From the IMG/VR virus record IMGVR_UViG_3300043395_001460, positions 1 through 33,949 of that record: DNA of 33,949 bases, one strand, 5' to 3'. The position numbers and the translations under genes are program-made. This stretch comes from a virus. The notes beneath the pieces are model-generated. The model was not told where the DNA came from. It saw only the letters and a list, made by a program, of their open reading frames with translations, and made no database searches. Below, in pieces: positions 21,647-29,073 of this stretch (within the stretch, counting starts at the first letter, position 1; each line of letters starts with the position of its first letter).

Positions 21647-22023
21647 TTTTTTGTTTTGTTACCGGTGACGCTATCGAAATAAGCCTCGATCACAGCCGAC
21701 GCAACCATCGGCACATTCAGCAGTTGCTCGCAGGCGCCAGCGCTAAATGGCACCTCATCACCATCGTCGTCGAGGATGCCTGACCAGCCGATCAGCACCT
21801 CATGCGCAATCGACTGATCGGTGATGGCATCCTCCAGTGTTTCGCTGCGCTCTGCTGCTTTGACCATGCGCTGGGCTTCGGTGCGAATCTCGTTGATCCG
21901 TGCCTGTGGCAGCCGCTTGAACTCAGCCTCAAAGGTCTGCTTCTCGAATCTGCCCCCGTCAATCGGCAGCCTGCAGGTAACAGGCCACTTGTAGGAGGCA
22001 GATTGCTTGAGGACAAAAGCCAT
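21643..22023 (-). CDS. Tail assembly chaperone G
   Basis: A 126-residue protein from ATG 22023 (MAFVLKQSASYKWPVTCRLP). It has a beta-rich N-terminus (a strand with DGGRFEKQTFEAEFKRLPQA), then helices with RINEIRTEAQRMVKAAERSE and LIGWSGILDDDGDEVPFSAG, ending FDSVTGNKTKN. The pattern EVLIGWSGILDDDG is typical of siphophage tail chaperones. It follows the tail tube gene and precedes the tape measure, as G does in lambda. Most ribosomes stop here, while a fraction shift to make GT. Confidence 0.88.
   Translation of the reverse strand: MAFVLKQSASYKWPVTCRLPIDGGRFEKQTFEAEFKRLPQARINEIRTEAQRMVKAAERSETLEDAITDQSIAHEVLIGWSGILDDDGDEVPFSAGACEQLLNVPMVASAVIEAYFDSVTGNKTKN
21646..21652 (-). promoter_or_regulatory. 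-1 ribosomal frameshift site A AAA AAC
   Basis: On the minus strand the heptamer A AAA AAC is in the correct phase of the G frame (ACA AAA AAC TGA) and the stop follows immediately at 21645-21643. Slipping back one base opens the T frame. This is one of the strongest slippery heptamers in bacteria. Position, phase and the downstream DUF1799-type frame all agree with the G/GT arrangement of long-tailed phages. Confidence 0.88.
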
Positions 22024-23186
22024 CAGGAGAAAGTGAGCACCAGCTCATCGTTGCCAGACGATGACGGGATTGCCACATAGGGCAGCGTCAACATCTGAAT
22101 GCCGTCCTGGTCAGAGTAGGACGGGTTGCCAATGTCCACAATGGGGGCCAGGAGCGACACCTGATTGCCGGCAGTGGTGCCATGCAGCAGGCTGAGGATG
22201 CCTGTGGTGTCGTCGTTGGCGATGGTGAAATAATCCTTTGCCGCAATAGTCGGCGCCTCGATCATCACCTCGCCAGCGGGGGCTCGGTTGGTGATGAGCA
22301 CTTGCTTGGTGCAGCCCACCAGCTCGCGGTAGACGATCTCATTGGCCACATCCAGGCTCACCATCTGCAGGCACGCGTCGGCATAGCCGAGCACCGATAC
22401 GGCCGAGGTGTTGCCAGCCTTGAAGATCAGAGGAGTTGCCTGATTGGTATAGGTCGTAGAGGGTGCAGCCGTGTCAGTTGGTGCGTTATAGATCCCGGTC
22501 ATGGTGAAGTTCACCACCGGCAGCTGACCCACTTCAAGGTTCAGGCTGAAGGTACCGCGACAGCCAGTGGCCTTGTGCAGCACACCATCGTTGTTGAAGT
22601 AGATCGTGGCGCTCTCAAAGCTGCTGCTCACCGGCTTGTAGCCGACGTTGGCCTCGATGCTGTAGGTGCTAGATGTTGCGGGCGTGAACGCTGCAGTGGA
22701 CTTCTGCACTGTTGCGACCTTGGTGCTACCGACGTAATCGGTGATGATGCCCTTGCTGCCATTACCAGTGCCACCGGTGATGCTGATCACCATGCCGTTG
22801 TAGTAGTCATCAGTGGCACTGGCACCTGAAGCCAGCGTGATGCTGCCAGCGGATCCGGCCTGCGCAGTGCCTGTTACAGCTGATGCGGTGGTAGTAGCAG
22901 CAAGACCACAAGCACGCAGCAGGGAATCCATCTTGCTGGCAGTACCCGAAGTGCCCGAGCCTGCAAGCTCAACCTCGAAGGTGAGCACCACACGGGTCTG
23001 ACTCAGGATCTGAGCGCTATTGCCAAGGTATGGCCGAATCAGATCACGGCTAACGGTCTCGGCCTCAATGGGCGTCACTTCAAGGTTGCGGACCAGCAAC
23101 GCATCAGTGCCGGCCGGGCTCGAGTCGGTGCCATACGTCCCTTCGATCTTCGTCAGGATCAGGCGCTTACGGCTGAGTAATGGCAT
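22023..23186 (-). CDS. Major tail (tube) protein
   Basis: The protein is 387 residues from ATG 23186. The N-terminus reads LLSRKRLILTKIEGTYGTDS, then DALLVRNLEVTPIEAETVSR, both typical of siphophage tube proteins. Between about residues 105 and 170 it carries a small Gly/Ser-rich insert domain (SAGSITLASGASATDDYYNG, ISITGGTGNGSKGIITDY) that is recurrent in phage structural proteins and likely decorates the tube surface. The C-terminal half continues the tube fold (SFESATIYFNNDGVLHKATG, GTFSLNLEVGQLPVVNFTMT). Its place between the head-tail joining genes and the chaperones agrees with lambda V. Confidence 0.88.
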   Translation of the reverse strand: MPLLSRKRLILTKIEGTYGTDSSPAGTDALLVRNLEVTPIEAETVSRDLIRPYLGNSAQILSQTRVVLTFEVELAGSGTSGTASKMDSLLRACGLAATTTASAVTGTAQAGSAGSITLASGASATDDYYNGMVISITGGTGNGSKGIITDYVGSTKVATVQKSTAAFTPATSSTYSIEANVGYKPVSSSFESATIYFNNDGVLHKATGCRGTFSLNLEVGQLPVVNFTMTGIYNAPTDTAAPSTTYTNQATPLIFKAGNTSAVSVLGYADACLQMVSLDVANEIVYRELVGCTKQVLITNRAPAGEVMIEAPTIAAKDYFTIANDDTTGILSLLHGTTAGNQVSLLAPIVDIGNPSYSDQDGIQMLTLPYVAIPSSSGNDELVLTFS

Positions 23187-23210
23187 CGGTCAAGCCCTTT
23201 TATCAGCAGT

Positions 23211-23636
23211 CTAACTAGCCAGATTCGTAACGCTTGTGCGGTAGCGAACGACATAATCGCAGGCAATCACACCAGCAGGCTGGTCTGCTTCAGACAGATC
23301 AAAGGTCACGCCTTGTGGCTGCACATCAATGGCGTAACCGCCAAGCGTCAGGTCAGCCATCAGCTTGCTGTGCATGTCCTGAACGATTGGATCAGCGACT
23401 TGATCGGGGATGTTGCCACGGACGATCACGGCAACCCGCACTGTCAAGCTCCAGTCCAGGGTTGGGAGGCTGGTGTTTTGTTGTGCCGTATCACTGAGCG
23501 GTTCAACCACAATGGCCGGGCTTTCACCTCGCGTGATCGGTTCAACGCGGCTGCGATAGATGCGAGTGCCAACACCCGTCGTTCCGGTCAGTGCTGTGCG
23601 TACAGCAGCCAGGATGGTTTCGCGCTTGGTGGTCAT
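23211..23636 (-). CDS. Tail terminator / tail completion protein (gpU-like)
   Basis: A 141-residue protein from ATG 23636. RETILAAVRTALTGTTGVGT and GTRIYRSRVEPITRGESPAI are typical of tail-terminator proteins, with a helix then a strand holding an Arg-x-Arg. LTVRVAVIVRGN and VQDMHSKLMADLTLGGYAID follow, and the C-terminal strand pair reads VIACDYVVRYRT. It would cap the finished tail and join it to the head, as lambda U does. It overlaps the upstream gene by four bases (ATGA). Confidence 0.82.
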   Translation of the reverse strand: MTTKRETILAAVRTALTGTTGVGTRIYRSRVEPITRGESPAIVVEPLSDTAQQNTSLPTLDWSLTVRVAVIVRGNIPDQVADPIVQDMHSKLMADLTLGGYAIDVQPQGVTFDLSEADQPAGVIACDYVVRYRTSVTNLAS

Positions 23637-23911
23637 GTTCTCTGTATTCCGATTTGCACGAAACTGCCATCATCAATCAGCATCGTTTCGCGAACCGTAT
23701 AGGCAACACCATTAACGGTAATCGCATCACCGCGAATCAAACTGCCAAAATCAGATGCCTTAGCTGTCAAGGTGTAGTCCGTCGTCAGCACCATGTCTCC
23801 GCTGATGACTTGACTTGGCATGTCCAAAATGCCTAATGCCGTCACCGCACCAGCCGTGCAGCTAACACCAAAGTCATCAAGGAACACACCAAGGTCTTCA
23901 GCTAATGCCAT
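23633..23911 (-). CDS. Head-tail joining protein (gpFII-like)
   Basis: A 92-residue protein from ATG 23911. The layout resembles small head-tail attachment proteins: LAEDLGVFLDDFGVSCTAGA, then an ALGILDMPSQVISGDM strand pair, LTAKASDFGSLIRGDAITVN and GVAYTVRETMLIDDGSFVQI. It would complete the head so the tail can dock. Gene order (capsid, small protein, this gene, terminator protein, tube) agrees with lambda FII. It overlaps the 60-residue gene by 14 bases. Confidence 0.8.
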   Translation of the reverse strand: MALAEDLGVFLDDFGVSCTAGAVTALGILDMPSQVISGDMVLTTDYTLTAKASDFGSLIRGDAITVNGVAYTVRETMLIDDGSFVQIGIQRT

Positions 23912-24080
23912 CGGCCTTTACCTTGCGTGATGCTTTTGGCTTGGTTTCATCAACGGGTGCATCAACAGCGCGACCAATACGAATCAACTCGGCCGCAACG
24001 TTGGAATCCAACTCATAAGTCTTGCCAGCTTCAAGGAACTCACCTTGAGCAGCACAGTCAATCGAGATCAAAACCTTCAT
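23898..24080 (-). CDS. Small head-associated protein, unknown
   Basis: A 60-residue protein from ATG 24080. The first 40 residues (MKVLISIDCAAQGEFLEAGK, TYELDSNVAAELIRIGRAVD) form the compact strand-helix unit seen in short proteins downstream of many HK97-type capsid genes. The rest is a charged tail (DETKPKASRKVKAD). It begins just after the terminator that follows the capsid gene. Role unknown, perhaps a minor head or connector factor. Confidence 0.7.
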   Translation of the reverse strand: MKVLISIDCAAQGEFLEAGKTYELDSNVAAELIRIGRAVDAPVDETKPKASRKVKADGIS

Positions 24081-24085
24081 AAATG

Positions 24086-24110
24086 AAAAAGGGGGCAGTT
24101 GCCCGCCCCC
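24086..24110 (-). terminator. Intrinsic terminator after the capsid gene
   Basis: Minus strand: GGGGGC (24110-24105), an 8-base loop, GCCCCC (24096-24091) and five T (24090-24086). It sits 8 bases after the capsid stop and 6 bases before the next ATG, inside the head-tail operon. It would make capsid mRNA more abundant than tail mRNA, with readthrough feeding the tail genes. Confidence 0.88.
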
Positions 24111-24118
24111 GCTCCTTA

Positions 24119-26917
24119 TCAGGTGGTGATGTCCAAGATGGCAGCAAAGCTCTTGGGATCGCGCACGGCCACGTCGTAGGAGACGATACCGCGAACGCTG
24201 GTCAGAGCCTTGGAGAAGTCATCGCTGTCTTCACCCACGGTGATCTCAAGACCATTACCCCAGAAACCAACCATTGCCTGGCTGAAATCGCCCATCACAA
24301 GCGCGGAACAAACACCGCTGCTGGTGCCCTTGGTCAGGGTCGAAGGAACCTGATTGGTGGCAGCCAGAGGGTAGCCGTTCAGAGCAGCAGGGGTTTGATA
24401 ACGACCGAGAGCGGCGCCATCCACGTTGAACAGGAAGGGACCGTCACCAGTGGTAGAACCACCAGCGCGGAGCTTCTTCAGAGCTGCCAGCACCTTGTAG
24501 TTGGTGACGTAAGCAACGTTGTCAGGATTGACAGCGCCGTTCACGTTCATCACAGCAGCTTCCAGATCCACCACTTTCTCAAGGGTGATCGCGCCACCGT
24601 TGGTGCCCATGGCCACCGAACCGATGCCGGAGGTCTGCATGATGCCGGTGGGCTGGCCAGAAGAACCGGAGCCGTTCAGGATGCCCAGATCAATGGCAAG
24701 GGTGATGCCATCAGTCAGATCGCGACGGACCAGATCTTCAATGCCAGGGGTGCCCTGCAGAAGGGTCTGGCGGCTGTACTTGGACAGAGCGGCCAGGTTC
24801 TTGGGGGTCATCGTCACCTGATCGAAGGTGGACTCCGACTGAGTGATCGCGGTGGTCTGGGTGCTCAGGTAGTAGGTCGAAGCAACAGCGGAGCGGCGGG
24901 GGATTGCCACGTTGCCAACCAGGCCAGGCATGGTGCGGACGCCCAGCGAGAGCATCACAGCCTGATTGCGCAGAAACTCAATGAAGTCTCCAGCAAGCAG
25001 ATCGGTAGCAACAATGTTGCCACCAGTCGTGGCGCCAGAAGTCACATAGGTGGCGCGCTGATTGAGAGCAGCAAAAGGAACAAAGAAGCTGCGCTCGGTG
25101 GTCTTCACCAGGCCAGACTTCTCGACTTCCTTGCTCACCTCACGCACAAGGCCAGCCTCGCGGCTAGACCAGTCGCCGGTCAGCATGGCGCGGATGCCAG
25201 CGGTGATGCTGTAATCAGCGCGTTCCTGCAGCGGCATGTCGATAGGAGCCACGGTCTCAATGGGCTTGGCGCCCAGCTTGTCAAGAACAAGGGCACGGGC
25301 TTCGTCGATCGAACGGCCAGACTCAACGAGTTGACGGCCAAGATCGCTCATACCGTGCTTGTCGCACAGTGCGGAAATGCCAGCGATGCGGGAGCGCTCA
25401 GCCTCAGCGGCTTCGGCCCGCACCACGGCCAGATCAGGGGTGGTGTTTTCCATTGCAGGAATGGGATCAGGTGTAGGTGCTGCCGAGGCAGCGGGTTCGT
25501 TGGGCATTAACGCTCGGCCAATACCCACGGTTTTGTCAGCCGGAATCGAGACCACAGAGATCTCATACGGTGACCAGGCGGTGGCAACAAAGTCACCACT
25601 GCCACGCTCTTCCATTTTGTCGATGGAATAGCCAAAGGACACGTTTCGAAGAACGCCATCCTTCACATCGCTCAAGACTTCCTGAGCGAAGGCGTTGCGG
25701 CTGAACCGCACACGCGCATACCCGCGACGACTACTGCCATCGATGTATGCACGCTCAACCACGCCGATAACCTTGTCAGGGTTGTGGTTGAACAACAGCG
25801 GTGCGCTGTCATTCAATCGGCTTAGATCCGCGGATTGCGGATCATGGCTGAGGATCTCATTGCCAAAATAGCGAGCGACCGGATATTCAGAACTGAATGG
25901 AAACTCAAAGGTGCGACCATCGCCATCTTCTGCTGCACGATTAAATGCAACTGAATGAAAGCGGCGAAGACCTTGCTCACACATGTCACGTTGCTCTGAA
26001 CCCACCGCAGGAATCGGTGCCTCAGGTTGATCCATTGTCAAAAGCCTCTCAGGTATGACCCACAATTTACAAATGCCAGCCGGATCAATCTCGCCGGTCA
26101 CAAGCTCGCACGCTTTCGGTCCTTGATAGAAAGCACAGTTGGCGCAGACCATACCCTCAGCAGCAAACGGGTTGCCACTGCCATCAACGTAGTGCGCGCC
26201 ATTGGCGCCGATGTCCTGCTGGAACTGGCCTACCGTCTCAACAATGTCCTCAAGCGCCTCATACATCAGCACCTGACGTGGTGACATATCAGGCGTAATG
26301 TCGCGCGTGCCACCATCGCCCGTGGCTTCTTCAAACTCGATCGGCTTGAAGTCGTGATCCGCGAGCCATTGCCTTGCCTCAGCAGCAGTGAACTGCGAAC
26401 TGCGGAAGCGAATCGCTTGGATCTCACTTTTGCCAGCCTTGATTCCATAGATGAAATCAATGCCAGGCCCGCCCGCGTCATTCTCACGACGCAGAGAGTC
26501 ATACTGTGCAGGATCTGTTAGCCGCGCTGCGTGCTCATTTGGATAGGGGCGCCCTGATTCCATAGCGCGGTTTTCTTGTATTGCTTTGATTCTATCTGCT
26601 TTTGCAGTAGCCCATTCCTGTCCAGCATCTCCGCCCCATGCGGCCCATGCCACACGGCCAGCTGATGGGTAGCCATCTTCACCAGGGCTGAAACCATCAC
26701 CCTGCTTGTCGACCTCATGCCTGGCAAACCATGCCGCCATCGTGATGACGGTTTCAGCGCTCAGCTCATCACCACTCAGGATCTGACGCGCCCTGGCCGC
26801 GGCCACCTCAGTGCCACCATCACGGCCTTCTGCTTTCCAATCGCGGTAGCGCTGCGCTTCCTCGCGCATCCCATCAGTCGGCGTCAGATCAATCTGTTCG
26901 CCATTGATGCTTGCCAT
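24119..26917 (-). CDS. Prohead protease-major capsid fusion with N-terminal extension
   Basis: One 932-residue frame from ATG 26917, overlapping the portal stop as TGATG. Residues 10-115 (REEAQRYRDWKAEGRDGGTE, GFSPGEDGYPSAGRVAWAAW) and 150-197 (GIDFIYGIKAGKSEIQAIRF, ARQWLADHDFKPIEFE) are modules I have seen in phage head proteins without a named function. C258, C261, C270 and C283 form a metal-site-like cluster. Residues 320-475 are a U35/S78-type prohead protease, with His378 (PLLFNHN), Ser427 (RNVSFGYSI) and Glu452 (EISVVSIPAD). A helical delta-like region (about 490-555) leads to an HK97-fold capsid: FIEFLRNQAVMLSLGVRTMP, VAIPRRSAVASTYYLSTQTT, QTLLQGTPGIEDLVRRDL, and the C-terminal strand KALTSVRGIVSYDVAVRDPK. 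Self-cleavage should release mature capsid protein. There is no stop or frameshift between the parts. Confidence 0.92.
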   Translation of the reverse strand: MASINGEQIDLTPTDGMREEAQRYRDWKAEGRDGGTEVAAARARQILSGDELSAETVITMAAWFARHEVDKQGDGFSPGEDGYPSAGRVAWAAWGGDAGQEWATAKADRIKAIQENRAMESGRPYPNEHAARLTDPAQYDSLRRENDAGGPGIDFIYGIKAGKSEIQAIRFRSSQFTAAEARQWLADHDFKPIEFEEATGDGGTRDITPDMSPRQVLMYEALEDIVETVGQFQQDIGANGAHYVDGSGNPFAAEGMVCANCAFYQGPKACELVTGEIDPAGICKLWVIPERLLTMDQPEAPIPAVGSEQRDMCEQGLRRFHSVAFNRAAEDGDGRTFEFPFSSEYPVARYFGNEILSHDPQSADLSRLNDSAPLLFNHNPDKVIGVVERAYIDGSSRRGYARVRFSRNAFAQEVLSDVKDGVLRNVSFGYSIDKMEERGSGDFVATAWSPYEISVVSIPADKTVGIGRALMPNEPAASAAPTPDPIPAMENTTPDLAVVRAEAAEAERSRIAGISALCDKHGMSDLGRQLVESGRSIDEARALVLDKLGAKPIETVAPIDMPLQERADYSITAGIRAMLTGDWSSREAGLVREVSKEVEKSGLVKTTERSFFVPFAALNQRATYVTSGATTGGNIVATDLLAGDFIEFLRNQAVMLSLGVRTMPGLVGNVAIPRRSAVASTYYLSTQTTAITQSESTFDQVTMTPKNLAALSKYSRQTLLQGTPGIEDLVRRDLTDGITLAIDLGILNGSGSSGQPTGIMQTSGIGSVAMGTNGGAITLEKVVDLEAAVMNVNGAVNPDNVAYVTNYKVLAALKKLRAGGSTTGDGPFLFNVDGAALGRYQTPAALNGYPLAATNQVPSTLTKGTSSGVCSALVMGDFSQAMVGFWGNGLEITVGEDSDDFSKALTSVRGIVSYDVAVRDPKSFAAILDITT

Positions 26918-28500
26918 CAATCCTCCGGCGCCTCGGTCGGATCCTCGAGGACTGATTGCTCCACATATACCTCTTCTTCCATTGGAGGCAGAGTGTCTGC
27001 AAACGCATCCTCTGATCCCATCGGCTTGGCCACCTGCGTCGCGCCGCCTTCTGTCACCTCGCTTGGATCGGTGTCCGTCACGATGTTCATCTCATCCAAC
27101 ATCGCCAGCTCAGCCTGACGCATAACCAGCACATCATCCAGATCGCCGCCCTGCTCAGCGATCACTTGGCCAAGTGTCTTAAAGCCGCAGCGCACTGCCG
27201 TCTTATAGGCGTCAACCTCACGCTGCGGGTCTACCCATTCCCAACTGCGCGGCACCCAGCGGCTAGCCCGATAGCGATCAGGATTGGTCTCATAGCCAGG
27301 CAGGTCCAGCGCGCCGCCAAGCACGGCCATCTCAAGCCACTTCTCAAACACTGGCTGGTGGAAGTTTTCGATCATGTACCGCTGCAGAACGCGATAAGTG
27401 TCACGCTCCTCAAGCAGGCTCAACCGGCTGCTGCTGTAGTTGCTCTCTGAGAAGTTCTTGGACACCGACTCAAACGAAACACCAACCCCGGCTGCCACTG
27501 CGCGCAACATCGATCGAGTGAACGGCTCAAGCTGCCCATCCGGTGCGTTGAGATCGGGCACTGTCACGCTTTCGCCCGGCGCCAAATACTTGAACACACC
27601 AGGCTCAAAATTGCTAACGCGCTCAGAACCATACAACTCATCGCCCATCAGCTCACCCTCGGGTGATTGGATGAATCCCATCAGCGCGCTGCTCGCACGC
27701 GCACGCACCACCTCAGCTTCCTCATAGCCCTGCAACATGTGAAGCCGCATCAGGGCAGAGGCAAACCATGTCACCCCGCGAGTCTGACCTGGCCGCTCCG
27801 GCAGAAACAAATGGATCACCTCGTCAGCAGGAACCCTGATCCGCTTCACACCTTGGCCGCGGCCAACGCCCATTGCAGCATCGCCAGGATGCTGGCTGTA
27901 GAAGTGATAAGCCTGCGGCCGCAGAAACCCATCCACCTCAATACCCATTCGCACGAAGTTGCCATCCTTCGCGGCGGGCATATCCTCATCCACCAAGTAA
28001 TCCGCCTCGAGCACCTGCAACGCAAACGGCACCTGGCTATCGCCAAACGGCCGGCGGATCATGCGCACAAATACCTCACCACTCTCGGCCAGGCTCCGCA
28101 CCACCAGGCGTTCGATGTCGTGGAAGCCAAGGATCCCGCTGACATCACAGCGGTTCTTGTTCATCCACTTTTCCCATGCCTCATGGATCTGGCCATTGAT
28201 GGCCTCATCCAATTTGCCGCCGCGCAGCATCCGCACCTGGCCCTGATGCCGGATGCCGTGACCAATCACATTGTTCTGAATAGAACGGACTGCCTGCCGT
28301 GCGTAGTCATTATCACGACACAGTTGCCGCGCTCGATTACGCAGTGCCTTGAAGCTGCCCTTGATCTCGGCATCAGCGCTAGTGCCACTCGTCACCCAAT
28401 CAGCCGTCAGCCTGCTACTGCGCGCACCTTGGTAAGCGCGACGTTGTGACCGCACAGGTTCAAAACCCATTGCCCGGAACAGCCTTGTGCGCAGTCCCAT
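26917..28500 (-). CDS. Portal protein (lambda gpB type)
   Basis: The protein is 527 residues from ATG 28500. Portal hallmarks: ARSSRLTADWVTSGTSADAE, LRNRARQLCRDNDYARQAVR, then SIQNNVIGHGI; LVVRSLAESGEVFVRMI; LQVLEADYLVDEDMP; DEVIHLFLPERPGQTRGVTW; and VGVSFESVSKNFSESNYSSS. These are the conserved core of the lambda-B portal family. It forms the dodecameric ring at one capsid vertex through which DNA is packaged and released. The acidic C-terminal 60 residues are probably internal and may be trimmed. Unlike lambda C, no separate protease gene follows. Confidence 0.95.
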   Translation of the reverse strand: MGLRTRLFRAMGFEPVRSQRRAYQGARSSRLTADWVTSGTSADAEIKGSFKALRNRARQLCRDNDYARQAVRSIQNNVIGHGIRHQGQVRMLRGGKLDEAINGQIHEAWEKWMNKNRCDVSGILGFHDIERLVVRSLAESGEVFVRMIRRPFGDSQVPFALQVLEADYLVDEDMPAAKDGNFVRMGIEVDGFLRPQAYHFYSQHPGDAAMGVGRGQGVKRIRVPADEVIHLFLPERPGQTRGVTWFASALMRLHMLQGYEEAEVVRARASSALMGFIQSPEGELMGDELYGSERVSNFEPGVFKYLAPGESVTVPDLNAPDGQLEPFTRSMLRAVAAGVGVSFESVSKNFSESNYSSSRLSLLEERDTYRVLQRYMIENFHQPVFEKWLEMAVLGGALDLPGYETNPDRYRASRWVPRSWEWVDPQREVDAYKTAVRCGFKTLGQVIAEQGGDLDDVLVMRQAELAMLDEMNIVTDTDPSEVTEGGATQVAKPMGSEDAFADTLPPMEEEVYVEQSVLEDPTEAPED

Positions 28501-29069
28501 CAGAACCTCACGAACAGATTGTGGGGATTGCCCAAACCATTGGCAATGGCTTCAGCCTTTTGCTCGCGTATCACTTGAGCCTTCAACTGGCTTTGCAGTG
28601 CAAGCAAGTCAGAGAGATCATACTTGCTCAGACTTCGGTTGCCGATTGAATACTGCCTAACTACGCCACCCGTGACGATCGCTCGAATCGCTGCATCAAC
28701 AGCATCCAAATCCTTTTGCGCTTGACTGCGGCCATCAAATGCAGTTGGTGAACCTGTATAGCTAAGGCTTGGAAGCACCTCAAACTGTCCAGCTCCGAGC
28801 GTTACATGCTCACCACTTTTCGTGGCTTCAGCTTGGAAATACCACTGGCCGGCATCAAATGCAGCGCTTGTCGCCTGCGAAATTACAAACTCCCAGCCGG
28901 ACCCATAAGCAGTTCCAACAACCGTGGCGCCTTCGTTGTTGTGGTCAAATCTCAAGTAATACGTCAGCGTCCACGTTGCACTCGTGATCGCGTTGCCCAG
29001 ATTGTCAACGCCAGCATCGTCGCGCCACTTGATCGTGTCGCCTGCCCTGATCTGACTAGGGATCTTCAC
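28500..29069 (-). CDS. Head-tail connector protein, gpW-like C-terminus
   Basis: A 189-residue protein from GTG 29069, with GGTGAGG as a likely ribosome-binding site just upstream. The N-terminal 110 residues are beta-rich (IRAGDTIKWRDDAG, ATWTLTYYLRFDHNNEGATV, QWYFQAEATKSGEHVTLGAG). From residue 115 comes a helix, strand, helix unit: DLDAVDAAIRAIVTGGVVRQ, YSIGNRSLSKYDLSDLLAL, then SQLKAQVIREQK. This matches lambda gpW, which sits at the same place between the large terminase and the portal. The N-terminal sandwich is an added domain absent from lambda W. It should bind below the portal and help tail attachment. Confidence 0.75.
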   Translation of the reverse strand: MKIPSQIRAGDTIKWRDDAGVDNLGNAITSATWTLTYYLRFDHNNEGATVVGTAYGSGWEFVISQATSAAFDAGQWYFQAEATKSGEHVTLGAGQFEVLPSLSYTGSPTAFDGRSQAQKDLDAVDAAIRAIVTGGVVRQYSIGNRSLSKYDLSDLLALQSQLKAQVIREQKAEAIANGLGNPHNLFVRF

Positions 29070-29073
29070 GGCC

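Noticed and set aside
24083-25510. Long open frame (475 codons) on the plus strand opposite the capsid gene
   Set aside because: It is a mirror of the strongly biased codon use of the HK97 capsid frame, has His/Gly-rich low-complexity sequence, and matches no protein family. The minus-strand frame explains the region fully.
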